Part shown: positions 12,226 through 27,025 of the stretch, piece after piece
Layout: each line of letters starts with the position of its first letter
Numbering within the stretch: the first letter of the stretch is position 1
NCBI GenBank assembly: GCA_008638375.1
Contig: CM018037.1
Coordinates: forward strand, 37,033,576 to 37,097,575
Reading direction: 5' to 3'
Length of the DNA stretch: 64,000 nt
Origin: Nyssa sinensis
Taxonomy: Eukaryota > Streptophyta > Magnoliopsida > Cornales > Nyssaceae
The notes under the pieces: generated by a model
The model's input: only the letters and a program-made list of their open reading frames with translations
Databases searched by the model: none
What the model was told of the DNA's origin: nothing
Position numbers and translations under genes: made by a program

Positions 12226-13919
12226 ATGGTTGTCATCTTGAGAATGTCCATAAACCCTTTCTTTTCTTCTGCTTCTTCTCCCCTGTCTCGGGCGCTAAAC
12301 CCTCCAGCAACACCTCAATACCCAGTATCTTCATTTTCACCTTTTCATCTCCATGGAGGGTTTTCTTTCGTAAAATTCACTGGAACAAGAAACAGTGAAC
12401 AAAGACCCCTATTGGCTGTAGTGGGACTGCGACCTTCCAAACACATGCTCATCCAATGCAACACTATCAGCAGCATGGCCGATTCCTCCACCAATCATTT
12501 CACTGACGTGGGTAAGCAATTCTCACAGTACAAATCTCAAACACATTGAAGTCTTAAGAGTCTCCCCAATAACGCATGTAAGATTTATTATGTGACGGTT
12601 TCTTTGTTTGCTTGTTTTTCTTAGAGATAATGTTCTTCTCATTCTTCCAAGAAATTGGAATTGATGAGAGAGAATGTGAACTGCTTTTGGACAGCAATTC
12701 AGTTATAAGATTCACACCTTTTGAATCCATACGCGCCCGGGTTATTTCACTGCAACACCTTGGAATCAATGGTTTTGCGCTTTGCCGATTGATTACAAAA
12801 CGTTCGGTTGTATTAACAGCTGAAGAAATTGATTCGTTGATATGTTTTCTTCAGGATGATTTAGAAGGAAAGATCGAACCTACCCAGCTCGTGCGACTGT
12901 TAAAAGCGACAGAACCTAGATTCTTTGCGGGTTTTGAGGGGAAGGTTGCATTGCTGCTTTCTCATGGGATTCCCAAAGAAAAACTTGCTCATGTTCTCAA
13001 CAATGTCAATCTTACCAAGGCTTTATGTCTCAAGTCAGCTGAAGAAATTGACAGAACAATCACTTTCTTGAACCGTTTTGGGGGTGTGAATTTAATTGTT
13101 CGACGTCCAGCTATTCTCAATTATGATCTGGATAGTCAGCTGATTCCAAGAATTGGGGTTCTCACCCAGCTTAGTGGGGGAGATGAGGATGCCACTGGAA
13201 CTGTGTTGCAAAAACTCCCTGCAATTTTAGCTTACAGAGCTGAGCATTTAAAAGATCACGTAGAGTTCTTGAGATCATTTGCTGGCCTAAGTGATCAAGA
13301 AATATTTAGGATTGTTCTGGTCTATCCGAATGTGTTTAGTGTGAGCAGGAAGAGAAAATTGCATCCTAGAATAGATTTTCTTAAGCTATGTGGGTTGAAT
13401 TCCAATGACATCTTTAGGTTCTTGACCAAAGCCCCGTTGTTTCTAAGTCTGTCCTTTGAAGAGAACCTCGCGTTCAAGCTTCTCTTTTTGGTGAAGATTG
13501 GGTATGAAAATAGAACGAAGGACTTGGCAATGGCAATGGGAGCAGTGACCAGAACCAGCTGCAAGAATTTGCAGGAGGTGATTGGGCTGTTCTTGAACTA
13601 TGGTTTATCTTGTGACGACATTCTTGCAATGAGCAAGAAGCATCCCCAGATACTGCAATACAATCATGAATCTTTGGAAGAGAAGATGGATTATTTGATT
13701 GAGGAGATGGGTCGTGAAGTTGGAGAGCTGTTGGCTTTTCCTGCTTTTCTTGGTTACAAGCTTGATGGAAGGATTAAACATAGGTATGAAGTAAAGAAGA
13801 AGATTTTGGGAGAAGGAATGTCACTTAATAAGCTCTTGAGTGTGTCTGCTGAAAGATTTTCAATGAAGAAGAAAAGAAAGCCAGTGCTAATGATTGACAA
13901 TATAAATGGAAGTGAATGA
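12226..13919 (+). CDS. MTERF8: mTERF-family organelle protein, likely mTERF8/pTAC15
   Basis: mTERF proteins bind organellar nucleic acid through stacked three-helix repeats and act in transcription or RNA processing in plastids or mitochondria. Two exons, 12226-12511 and 12625-13919, join in phase (GTG G|AG) to give 526 aa. The first 60 or so residues are Ser/Pro/Phe-rich and lack acidic residues, as expected of a transit peptide; a second in-frame ATG at 12244 would also serve. The body has the repeated pattern of a Pro near a helix start followed by hydrophobic positions: RRPAILNYDL, QKLPAILAYR, VLVYPNVFSV, TKAPLFLSLS, KKHPQILQYN and AFPAFLGYKL. I assign it to mTERF8 (plastid transcriptionally active chromosome protein 15) from overall resemblance and from its setting near COMT, DMR6 and PRR5; the subgroup is less certain than the family. 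No lesion was seen. Confidence 0.9.
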
Positions 13920-16900
13920 TAGATGAAATGGATAAGATTGTGTTTTTCCTTGTGTGCAGTGTTAAATTACTCATTGCCTAAATTTGTTGCATTGTATTGT
14001 TCAAGACTTGCTTGAAGCTTTTGCTGGCTGATTCAGATGCACAAGAGTTTCAATTTCTCTCTATTAGCTGGGGAGGAAACACTTAACAATGACAATCACT
14101 GTTTGGTGAAAATTGAGAAATAAATGATTTCTTGAAACAGGCGAGAAGGTGCAGTGGAAGTGGTGTGCCAGAAAATCTACTCAGGTATTTTCTATTTAGT
14201 ATGTTCAAATCATCTCAGGGAGGAAAGTAGGAACTGTTTTTCAAGTAGTAACTTTTAGGAAGAAACAAACCTCTTTGGAGAAGTTTCTGATGTTAAGTCT
14301 TTGGTTCTATTTTTTTTTTTTTTTTGGTACTTGAACTGGCTTACAGAACCAGAAAGTTGTTGTGAAAACAATGGGATTACTTCTTAATTGAGTGTTTGAC
14401 GACGAGATTCATGGCACAAGAAGGCCATTCATACTATCCTATGCCTAATTTACATTGTAAAACTAGGATCCACATATTGTCAATTTGTCACGAAGTCCAA
14501 ATGCTTCAACTTTTAGATCTATTATCAGGTGCCTAGCCAGAGGGAAACAGAAAAAAGACAAAAAAAAAGAAAGAAAAAGCAATTAGTAGGTGGTGCCAAA
14601 GAAATTGGGGTGGCTTTTACACTATCAGGTCAAATAATCTGATTGTTGCTATGCATTCTATGGTGTTTCTGGTTGATTCTTTCATTCCAAGGTAGGCCAA
14701 AAGAAGTTCATTAGTATTATTGCTGAGTCTTGAGCAATAACCAACAAGCCTAGCTCAGTTGGTTTGAGTGGTGCACTTAGTGAATTGAGTCAAGTTATCA
14801 AGGGAAATCTGTTCTATCAACTCTCCCCACTCTTTTATTTTGATTGATCCACACGAGGCTTGAACCTAGGTCTATCCCCACTCCTTTGCTAAACTTACCA
14901 CTTTGGATGTTCAAGCAAGTCTTAAGTTTTAAAGTGTGATTAAAATCAAACTTTGTGAGTTTCTAGATCATTTTTATCTGAAGTTTAGAAATTACACTGA
15001 ATCTATGTTTAGTTGCTCAAAGACTCAGAGGAAAGAAAACACTAATGTTGAATCTTATGAAAGTGAGAAACCTCATCTAAGTTAAAGCGAAGGCATTGGT
15101 CTTTGTGAGATCAAACCCTTGGAATATGAATGGCTGAAATTAGTTCTGAACATCAAAGTATCAGTATTTTTGTTTTTGTAATTTGTTGGAGCCCATTACT
15201 TGTTTTAGCCAAAATGCGGATTTGAGTATGAGAGTAGCCATTAGTTGGGAGAAAATGAAGGGCCATTCTTCTTTCTCCACCATTTTTTTGTTATATATAA
15301 AGAAAAACACAAATTGTAAAGAAAATGACTTGGTTCGGACATGTGAAGCAATTGAGGAGTTTAATCCACAGTCCAAATGACCTGCTCTGGTAACATAAAG
15401 ACTAATATAAATAATGGAGAAGAAGAATGCATGGATTTTTTTTATTTATTGATATTCTTCGTTAAAATCTTCATAAGTTTGAGGAATCTCAAGAGAATCA
15501 GACATCCTATTGAAAGAAATCAAATGGATAGATTGTACTTAGATTCGATTCAATGCATGGTTGATATGTAATATATATGTGAAATATTAGACCTCCCACC
15601 GACCACATTGCTAATATTTTTGTTGGTTTGTTGGGTTTACTAAGTTTAAAACTTTAGAACACTGCCTTGCTCCATCGTGCTCTATATATCATGGTTTTGC
15701 ATGAGATGTGACGACAAGAGCTCAGTGCTAATAATTTTGTTGTCCTTGTTGTAAATATCCTAAAATATCTGGTGTTATGGCGTGCGTACTGTGAGTTCAA
15801 CTGTTGGGCAACACCAAGTCGCCAACTAGACTAAGCAAGTTGGACAATTTCATTAAGTGATGATGACATTTGTCTTATCCATCCAAAATAATAATAATAA
15901 TGAAAATTAGAGAGGTTTATTTATTTATTTTTTAGCTTTTAGTTTTTTTTTGGTAATTCCTCCTAAGTAATTAAGTTGGAGGCAGATTAAAATGTTGTTT
16001 TAGATTCTTATCTAAATTAATAAATTTACTTCTAACATATTGTTAAGGATTCCAAATTTTTATAGTTATTTGTATCACATCATATATTATATATGATATT
16101 TTTGAAAATTACATTATATATGAAATTAGAAATATTACACAATGATACTTCATCCTGAAATACAAATCAGAGATTTGTATTACTGTCTAATTTTTAATTT
16201 TAACTATTAAATTTTTTATATAATGTGAAATTACTTTTTTTTTTGGGGGGGGGTTGATGGGAGAAACTCTATTTACTCTTTAAGGATTTCAACACTAACG
16301 TAATAGAGTTTTAAAGTGTTAATTAAATAATAAACGATGTATGATAAGAGTTAATTAGAATGTCATGTCTTTTTTTTAATTAAAAGAGATTACGAATTCT
16401 AAGTCTTATTTTACCAAGAGATTTGTGTATTATAAGAACATCTTTAATATTAAATATAATTTTATAATTTGATATAATATAATATAAAAATATTAAATTT
16501 TAATCACGAAATTTTGAAGAGAAAAGTAATGAAGAGGGCATTGTCCATACACGTAGGCTCACCATTTTTTTAATCTCAAATTTTGTGGTTGGATAAGGAA
16601 ACGTGATTCGTGGGAACCGCACAAAGTGTGCGACGCCACTTTCAATGGTTAAGATTCATCAATATTTAATTGGACGTTTGAAGCAATTGTCGTAAGTCAA
16701 TTGGACAAATGAAGTCCAAAATATTAATATAAAGATTTCAAATAATGCTTCTTCCGCCAAATGATAACGCGAGTAGTATAACCAATTTTACTCTCACAAT
16801 AAGTTAGTTAGTGGGCAAGTTGTTTTGAAAAAAAGTGTTTAAGATTTTTAAAGAAAATAAATTAATCTGATAAAACTCGAAATTCGCATATAGCTTTCCG
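13920..16900. other. Intergenic DNA, mTERF to PRR5
   Basis: No gene is supported. The first few hundred bases are presumably the mTERF 3'-UTR. A possible tRNA-like SINE remnant lies at 14745-14880 (separate entry). From about 15880 the DNA becomes AT-rich. Short reading frames at 15183-15571 are low-complexity and show no family resemblance. Confidence 0.5.
14745..14880 (+). repeat. Possible tRNA-derived SINE fragment
   Basis: CCTAGCTCAGTTGG matches the Pol III A-box pattern and GGCTTGAACCTAGG is a poor B-box. The spacing, about 110 bp, is longer than usual for a tRNA head. No tail or target duplication was identified. This is a tentative call from two short motifs. Confidence 0.25.
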
Positions 16901-16962
16901 GACAAATTAAAAATCGGCAGACAACTTCAAAGCCACAAATCAAGCATCTCAAGTGATGCTTC

Positions 16963-17214
16963 CACGTGTTACCAGTTCTATCCATGAGATCCAACGTCCT
17001 CCCCAAAAATATCTTCCCCCGGGGCCCACATCCACGTCAGGCGTCCAAGAAAATATCCCATTAGATATTGTATATGTATTGTTTGGGGTTTGACCCTGAA
17101 AAATGAGAGCCACCAACTGAATTAAAGAAAGGCCAATCAGCCTTTACCTTTTGATTGGAGAGTGTCGACGTGGCCATTTTGGGCCATACATATCAACCCC
17201 CTTCGAGATATTTT
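16963..17214 (+). promoter_or_regulatory. PRR5 promoter: G-box and evening elements
   Basis: A perfect G-box CACGTG lies at 16963-16968. A perfect evening element AAAATATCT is at 17006-17014 on the plus strand, and a second at 17206-17214 reads AGATATTTT (the minus-strand form). A near match AAAATATCC lies at 17050-17058. Evening elements bind CCA1/LHY and RVE-type MYB proteins, and PRR5 is a known target of both groups. The distance to the start codon (about 250-500 bp) fits a proximal promoter. Confidence 0.75.
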
Positions 17215-17465
17215 CTGTCCTTTGGTTTGTAGGTGTCTAATTAGAGCCGTTCGATTTGAGTCAGTTACAACTGGACTGCGTTTCTCCACCGTCCACCGCT
17301 TCCCCTAGATTTACTGCCATTTCACATATTTTTTTGAAGCCGAAAACTTTTTAATAAAGGAAGAGAACACGGACAGGACTTTTCCTTCACCATCTCTGCT
17401 TCCTCTGCTTCACGCGCACAGAGCTTGCTGCTCTTGCAATTAGGAGAAAATTTTAGTGAGAGAAA

Positions 17466-20400
17466 ATGGGAGAATTCGTCATGAGCAATGAAGTCGCCAT
17501 GGATTTGCAAGTAAAAGAGTCAGAGACGGAGAAGAAAGAGGATGTTTCAGCTGCGTCCGTCGTTAGGTGGGAAAGGTTCCTACCTCGGATGGTTCTAAGA
17601 GTGTTGTTGGTCGAAGCCGACGATTCGACTCGCCAGATTATCGCCGCTCTTCTCAGGAAATGCAGTTACAAAGGTTAGTAATTCATGTTTTATATACACA
17701 TGTATGTATAGATTTCCCTAATTTCCATAAGCAATTGAAGTTAATTGTTCAATACCAGTTAATTTTGATTTTGAGTATCAAAATTGAAGTTAGTCTGGTT
17801 TTTATTAAGCATAAGGGTTGTGATGGGAGGTAATGAGCTTAAGCTGGTAAATCAGGCTCTTAATTTGTTTAGCATAGCAATTGGTCTTGGTAGTCGAATT
17901 CAAAAAAAGCCCTTATTTGGCCTTTGCATGAGCAAATGCTTCGATTCAATTTCAGGCTTCACTGCTCCACAATTGGGAACGATTGTTCCATTCGTGTTTT
18001 GGGTCTCTTTGTACAGAACGAGTGAAGATTGAACACATGAATCTTTCTATCTATTAAGAGAGGGCAAGTACCCTAGTCTAGATTTTGTATTGAATCAGCA
18101 GTTGAGAAACAATTACAAAGTTTGTTTTCTACACACAAAATATTATTCCGTTCCTAACTACTCAAGTATCATAGGACTTCCTCATCCAGCTAGTAGTACG
18201 TGCTCTTTATGGTAAATTCCCAATTTTGAGTTGACAGTTTTATCAAACCACGAGTCAGTCTTTATTTAATATAAAATGCATCAAAACGGTCTCTTAGACA
18301 ACCTTCAGAAGCCCTTTTCCGATCAAGCAATATTGATAATTCAAATTGGGGAAGTGTTAATTTTTTTCCCTTTTACTGCGATTCCAAGGGGTTTCTCAAC
18401 ATCAGTGGCCTTCAAAAACTCCATTAAACCATTAGTCTAACTGCATCCACGGGTGTCATAATACTCCTCAAGTCTGAAAAGCTTCTGATGGCTTACGAAT
18501 CATGTTAATCTTGAGTCCTATGCAGAAGTTATGACTGTTTTAGATACATTTACAGAAAAATTCAGCGCCCTTTAATTTACTCCAAATGCATGGATATCCT
18601 TCCAAATCAGAATTACCTAAACCATTTTCAGGAAATTGGCATTTATTCAGCTCTACCAATTTCGCTAGTCAGAAAATGTTGCATCTTTGGTTAAAGCATG
18701 ATGTTCAGTCTAAGTCTATTGACAGCATACCTGCCTTATCTAGCCATCTCTATGGCACCACAACACATATTAACTTTGGTCTACTACTGTTGTTTTGTTC
18801 GATAATGTGTATTTTTATTTATTGACTGTTGCTTGATAGCACATCCATGGCTAAACATGTGTTTACTTTATTTGTTTAGTTTAGTACTTGGCTGTATAGA
18901 AGGATTTCCTTTTCTTTTTTTTTTTGGTGCACAGCCGTTGCTTTGTTCAATAATAAAAGTACAGGCTATTAAGTGTGAGAGGGCAGTTTACTTCTTAAAA
19001 AAAGACAGTGCAAAGAGTGCAGATTCCACTCAAAAAACAATTCATTTAGACATGTCACCCTTAAGACTGAAAACAATTTTCCTTTTCTGTTTGAGCAGTT
19101 GTTGCTGTTCCTGATGGCTTGAAGGCATGGGAGGTACTGAGGGGAAGACCCCATAACATTGACCTCATACTGACAGAAGAGGAGTTGCCATCAATATCTG
19201 GATTTGCCCTTCTCACCTTGATTATGGAGCATGAGATCTGCAAAAACATTCCTGTTATAAGTAAGACATGGTCATTGCAAACTTCTGGATGTATATAACA
19301 TTGATTTGAATTTTCACTTATCTGAAGATTCTGTTTTGATTTGAGTTTTAAGAATTTTTTTCCCCTCATCATGCAGTGATGTCCTCCAATGATTCAGTTA
19401 GCACAGTTTACAAATGTATGTTGAGAGGTGCTGCTGACTTTCTTGTCAAGCCTATTAGGAAAAATGAGCTGAAGAATTTGTGGCAGCATGTTTGGAGGAG
19501 ACATGCTGTATGCTTAAATCCTTATACTTTTCCAACATGTCTTCTTTGTAACTTGGACATTAACTCTATAATAACACTTTTGTTTTCTCATATTGTCTTA
19601 TCAGTCAACCGCTGGTGAACATGGGCCCCAAGATGAGAGTGTTGCACAACAAAAGATTGAGGCCACTGCTGAAAATAATGCTGCTAGTAATCATTCAAGT
19701 GGTTATATGGCTTGCATTCAGAGAAATAGGGAATGCATTGAGAAAGGAAGTGATGCTCAGGTAGTTTTTCTCTTCAATATTTTATGTATGCATTATCCAG
19801 AGTCTGTGAGGCCCCTCATAAGTAAAAGGAATTTCTTTTCGGTTCTAGGATCGCTACATAATGTTTAATGTAGTTGGTGGTACTTGTCTCTTGTGCAGAG
19901 CTCTTGTACGAAGCCAGATTTGGAAGCTGAGGCATGCACGGAAAATATGCAGGACATCTCACAGCCCAGATGGAGCAAATCACCTGCGAATGACATGAAC
20001 ACACAGGAGGATGAAGAATGTGTTGAGAAATTGCTGGTGCATACCAGTGAAGCTGGGGGTAAGAACTTGTAATTTTCTCAATTCTAGATTATTCTTTATC
20101 TTCATACAATCTCTCTTGCTTTATCAGTAGAAAACTTATTGTAATATGAACACACATTATTTAGGATCATTGGCAGCTGCTTGCAAAGATGCCATTACAT
20201 TGATTCAAGCAGAAGTGGTCGAACCAAGAACTCAAAGGGAGAATGCTAATATCATTAGTGAGGCTTCTGATAACAATCAAGCTTTTGGAAACTCTTCTAG
20301 GGAAGCCATAGATTTGATTGGAGCATTTGATAATTACCCAAAATGCAGTTACAGAGGCTCTGCTTCAAATAATGGCATGAATAGGTTTAATTCTTCCCCA

Positions 20401-22994
20401 CTATTGGATCTTTCCTTGAGAAGATCTCATCCTAGCAGTTCTGTGGATCAAGTTACTGATGAAAGGCATACCTTGAACCACTCTGATGCCTCCGCCTTTT
20501 CACGGTAAGTTTTTATTTCCATTCCTTGACACGCTCACTCTGTGTGTGTGTGTGTGTGTGATATGTATGAAATTAGTTTTGGTAATTAATGTAGAACAGA
20601 ATTTTTAATTTAATGTGCAAGTGACTGCATGTTTTTCATAGTTTCATTAATTTTGAACTAGAGTCCTATATATGAATGCTTGTGTATTTCGTTAACAAGC
20701 CTTGGTTAAAGGAAACTCCTAATATTAGGCTATACTAATACAACAAAAAAAGATATCGCATATCTTACTAGAATGTTGGTAAGAATTTTGGTTTTCTTTT
20801 GACAGAATTGTGATTCTATCACGCACCTAGAGCTACTTAAAACAAAATAAGTTTTTGAAGAAAAACATGTTCCTTGCTTTGAATATAAAAATTAATGCAT
20901 GTTGTTTGCATATTTAGTTGTTTTCTTGTTGACTTCGTGCTCCAAATTTTTTACCCTCCTAAAAACAAGTGATTTCATGGTCTCACTCTTGTACCTTGTT
21001 TTAGCTTTCCTCCAGTGCCGTGCTTCTTATTAACAAAAAACATAGATGCAACTTTAATTATTTTTCTTTTTACTGTTCTTAAGACATAATTTGTAGATGG
21101 TGTTAGCAAATTTTATACTTTGCATAAAGACTTAACTTGTCACCTGGCTTTTGAGCTTTCTTACTTAAGTGGATACTCAAAAAATTAATTCATTTTAGCT
21201 AACATTATACAATCTGCAATATATCATGCTTTAATGCTCTTAGAAGTAGAGTATTGAGATATAATGAAATATGAATTCCCATATTTTATTTTCTTTATTT
21301 GAACTGGCTTCCTAATTAATTTAAAGATCCAACTTGCAGGTACATTAACAAGTCATTGCTACATTCAACATCAGCTAGTGTTTGTAATCAACGGAGAGAT
21401 TATGAAACTACTTCTGATAAACAATTATCCAATCACACCCTTGAGTATAACTCTGATACTCTTGGTACCGCACTAAGTACTCAGAAAAATATCCTCCCTC
21501 TCACTACCAGTCAATCTGGACATGCTGAAATTGCATTTCCTTGCACTCAACAGAGAGTATTTCCTGTCCCAGTTGCAGTTAGAGGAGTAAGGCTTGAGAG
21601 CCTCTGTGCTGCATATGGTTCTGCAATGCCTTCAATATTTTGTACAGGGTCAGACCTGTGGTCAATGCAGAGTCCGGGTTCAGATGGCCATCAGGAACCC
21701 TCCTTTCCAGTAAATCCATCCAATCCTGAAACTAAAAACACTCAATGCCTTAATGACCTGCTTGATCAAAATGCCAAAAATTCCACCAACCAACTTGAGC
21801 AACAGCAAGGACACAAATTGGAAACTTTGGAGGATCGAGGACATTTTTCTTCTGCCACTCATAGTGCAAGTAGCAGTTTCTGTAATGGTACTGTAAGCCA
21901 TATTAACAGTGTCAATTGTGTAAGCAATGTCAATGTCAATCCAGCTTCTACTGTCAGGGCTGCTGTGGAGAGTGGGAATGAAGAATGTTTCCTCATTCAT
22001 GATGGAAACTCTCTTCGGTCTATCCAAAGAGAAGCAGCTCTAACCAAATTCCGGTTGAAGCGGAAAGATAGATGCTATGAGAAGAAGGTATGCCATCATC
22101 ATAATCATTTGTAGTATCTTTGTCACTAATACACACCTCTTGAATCTTCTATATCACATTCACACCTAAATTTTTTAGCACAAACTATTACGGGTTGCAC
22201 CTGGCTAGGATTAAAAAATGATCTAGAGGTTTCCTTGTTAGTGGCTCTTGGTTATACCATAATAACCGTTCATATTCTTAAATTTGTAAGAATCATTGGA
22301 GAACCTGTGGGCAGCCTATTTAGATAATCCATCTTTACCTGCTAACACATGGACAAAAGAGGGATAGGCTATTGTTCCACATATGTTGAACCTTTTTTTG
22401 TGGAGGCTCCACTGGTTTCAACTGAAAATGAAATCTTGGATATTGATCTTGTTGGATCACGACCCGTCCAAGTTGGATGGGTCATGAATTATTATGATTT
22501 TCGATGTCATGTTGGTTTGTGGTGTGAGATGAATGATATGTGGAGAAGTGGCCCGTTTCCTGGGAATCTGCTTCTCCAAATTTTGAACGTTAGGTCAATT
22601 AATTTTAGATTGTAGAACTATAAAATTTATATGCATTGCAAAAGTAGTGTCACTCTGTGGTTGCAAACTCTCGAGCTTACTGTGGTACAAAATAGTATTG
22701 CTACTGCTTGCTATTGGATTACAACATAAATCCAGTCTTCTAGATCTAGTGAAAGAAGTGCTAAGTTAACTAATACTTGTTCATAATTGCAGATTATATA
22801 TATATATATATATATTTGTTTTTTTGTATGCTACAATTTGTTAATGTGAAATTTGTTCACAGATACGTTACGAAAGCAGAAAAAAACTTGCCACGCAGCG
22901 TCCCCGAGTGAAAGGACAGTTTGTTCGTCAAGTGGATGCTGATCCTCCCCGTGTGGAAACTGATAAGCATTGTGGCAATTCAATCGATGGTTAG
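17466..22994 (+). CDS. PRR5: Pseudo-response regulator, PRR5 clade (circadian clock)
   Basis: PRR proteins are nuclear transcriptional repressors of the circadian clock. Eight exons splice in phase with GT-AG introns: 17466-17673, 19099-19260, 19377-19507, 19605-19760, 19899-20058, 20165-20504, 21340-22087 and 22863-22994, giving 678 aa. The receiver-like domain is at about 45-161. The phospho-acceptor Asp is replaced by Glu96 ([13 protein letters not shown]), the mark of a pseudo-receiver, while KNIPVIMMSSNDS and [15 protein letters not shown] are kept. An EAR-type LDLSL at about 352-356 would bind TOPLESS corepressors. The CCT domain at 616-659 ([15 protein letters not shown] through KGQFVRQV) is split by the last intron. 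The middle block [12 protein letters not shown] resembles PRR5 rather than PRR7; PRR9 is the main alternative. No lesion was seen in any exon. Confidence 0.94.
22795..22815. repeat. (TA)n microsatellite in the last PRR5 intron
   Basis: A run of TA dinucleotides lies about 50 bp upstream of the acceptor of the last PRR5 exon. It is a simple sequence repeat, and length variation there might affect splicing efficiency. Confidence 0.9.
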
Positions 22995-24460
22995 TTACTC
23001 ATTACACAACTCCAATGGAAGAGAGGAGCACATGGACCCAATTGTAACTGGAGATATTGTAGATCGATTGGTCCAGACTACAACACCTGTATTTTTTAAG
23101 CTAAGAGGGACAGAGAGGTGATAGAAAGCACAGGGGAAATCCCAAGATGCTAACATCACTAGCTTGTTATTCTCCCCCATATTGACTGGATTATTATGTA
23201 TCCGTTGTAGATTAGTACTGTAATTCTTGATCGAGCATTTTCTACATCTATTGAGGGGGCTCCTGAGCTATTCGTTTTTGTTTTTTCAATGCAAAGTTCT
23301 TGCAACACCATTAATTCTTTCATCACCAGCTAGGGTTAGATTGAACCAGGTTACTTTGTTTGGGGTTTTCAACCTAAGTCATTAATTTGTATTATTGTTA
23401 ATAGATATACAAAGTTCATTTCAAATGGTATGCGTTATATGTAGCTAATGGTTTATCATGTTAATTATGTTATGTTAGCAATGCAAGTTTATTGACACAA
23501 TCATAACACCACTAATTGTAAAAAGTTTTGAGCTGTTAAAAGTGAGAATGCAAATTTGAGAATGAGCACTTTGTGCAACAGTAATGCTAAATCTTCTACA
23601 AGGTGTTGGATTTGTTCTTGGGAAGTATGGATGTTAGACGTAAGTAGGCTGTAGGATCAACTTCAAAAGCTTAAAGAAAAAAAACTTAATTCACTGGCGA
23701 TGCAATAGATAAGCTTGCAGTTTGCAGCTACTCCAAAAGTTGATTTGAGCTTTTCCTCTGACACTTGGAAGACTGCTACTCCACTAAAAAAAACAGTTCT
23801 CAAATAATGTTCCACCAAACGAATAGATTGTATCATAAAAATCATACAACACCCACTATCAATGGTAGAAGCGTCCACTCTGATTTTTATGTGATGTTAC
23901 ATGTGCAGATGAGACAAACAGACAAATTTGTATTTGCATGTTACAAACTACAAGGTCCAAATCCAGTGGGTACAGACAATCGCTGATCGAACAACTAGAT
24001 TGGCTGAAGGCGACCCAACAGGCCAGACAATGTCAACATTACAACCACTTGCGTGCTCTTAAAATCCAATAATGAATCACCCAAGATCTCTTTTACCATG
24101 ACATGCACCTGTGTAGGTCCCAAAGCAAAGAAATAGGCGAAGTTTTCAAAAAGGAAAGATCAGATGAGACATCACTTAAAATGATCCAGTAGACCAACTT
24201 TCTCCCAATTAAAGGGCTCAACAACTGAAAATATAGTTTCAAAGTGAAACAATTACCCCTTAGTTTCAAACTGACTGTCTTACCACACTGTAATATTCTT
24301 CTGAAGATCCCAAACTGGAAGGGTACCATAGCTTTATCAAACAGAACATCATGCAGAGTCTGGATGGCACAAACCACCATCCAATGGCAGAGAATGAGGG
24401 TGATGTATTACTATTCACTCCCTTTCTTTAAATTGAAAGTAATGGCTATACGACACATTA
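22995..24460. other. PRR5 3' flank and spacer
   Basis: This is presumably the PRR5 3'-UTR for the first few hundred bases, then spacer. No supported coding region was seen. Short frames at about 23765 and 24244 lack family signals. Confidence 0.5.
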
Positions 24461-24464
24461 ACCT

Positions 24465-25628
<1,164 letters not shown>

Positions 25629-27025
25629 TTACCAATGGAGGATTCTCAAGGGGCTTCCAAAATGTTCAATTTAAAGACTATCCATGTCTTCCTCCTCGTT
25701 TGAACTCTTTTTGTGAACAGCTCAATAAAATAAAAGAAGACCCACAACTTCAAAACTCTAATATCCTACAATGTTGCACCACTAGTCTATCATGTTGGTT
25801 TTAAAACCGATTGTCATCACAAGAAGTTCTGTTAAACAAAAAAATGATGGTGTAGAGGGAGGGAGGGGGGGGTTTAGACATTGTAACATTTCTCATTGAT
25901 CACCGATCAATACAAAAGGCTTTCCCACCTGATTCCGGCTCAGATATCCCCGAGTCCCTCTTTTGTGAATCCTCATGGTCCAAAAAATATAAAAACTAAT
26001 GAAGCATATACTTGTAAAGCCTAATAGCAACGTCCATACATATTCATGATGGACTCACAGCTGGTTATCACCATCAGTACCATACACACTATGAACAGTG
26101 TAAACCCACAATACCATCTTCTGCTTACCAAAACGGCCAAACTTTAATTCAAAAATGTAAAAATAAGGCTTTCCAACTTACAAACTCAACTGTTAAAATA
26201 CCCATATAATTCATAGCACTTTGAATAATTGACCTGTTTCTCCACAAGCACGACTAGTTATGAATATTGAGATAATGTAAAGAAAGAAATATATTTGGAC
26301 AGGATAGATATTAGATTGTTCTGTAATCGCATGGGAATGAGGATAATCAAGGATTCAATATTTGGCCTTGTTGCTATAATATCTTGGTGACTCTTGTCGT
26401 GCCTCGATATTCAACTACAAACTTGCAGATTCATATGCAATATTCAACACAATGGATTGATTTAATTTTAGAGGCATCTGATCAAAACAAACAAAAAGCT
26501 ACAAACTAGTCACACGATTAGTCAGGTGTTGTACACAAAATATGTATACAAATCAAGTAAAGTCAACTTCTTGTATCTTGAACTTGTGCAATTATATAAA
26601 CTTCTGCACTAGCAAACTGATAAATAGTCTAGCAAGCTCTTTTGCTTTTGAAAATCATTAAGCTTGTCTCATTCCTTGTTCCCAGTTCAGTTTGTGCCTT
26701 ATCAGATGTGTTGCATCCACAAGGAGGAACGTGGTCTACAGCAAGAACTAATTTACTAATCCAATGTTTATGGCGCATGTTTTAGTGGCCAACCATACAA
26801 TTAGGGAAAGAAAGTTGGTCTCCAAAATTTAAAGGCACATTTGAGAAGTTAATAACATGACAGATAAATATCTCACAGCCACCTTCCACCACCAGGAGAA
26901 GCTGCCGGTCAAAAGTAGCCAGAGCATACAAGCTGCTTTCTGCTTCCTGGCGCTCCTTTATCAAACACATCGTCTCCCTTTCCTTAGCCTTGTAAACTCT
27001 CTCTCTCTCTCTCCCTCCCTCCCTA
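25629..27025. other. Spacer upstream of the NHL pseudogene
   Basis: No gene was recognised. A CT-rich tract at 26998-27025 directly precedes the NHL-like sequence and would be its 5' leader. Confidence 0.5.

Noticed and set aside
12612..12770. Independent start of the mTERF protein at ATG 12630
   Set aside because: The preceding exon joins in phase through good splice sites and supplies a transit peptide.
15183..15571. Two short frames of about 65 codons
   Set aside because: AT-driven, no homology signal, and no promoter or splice context.
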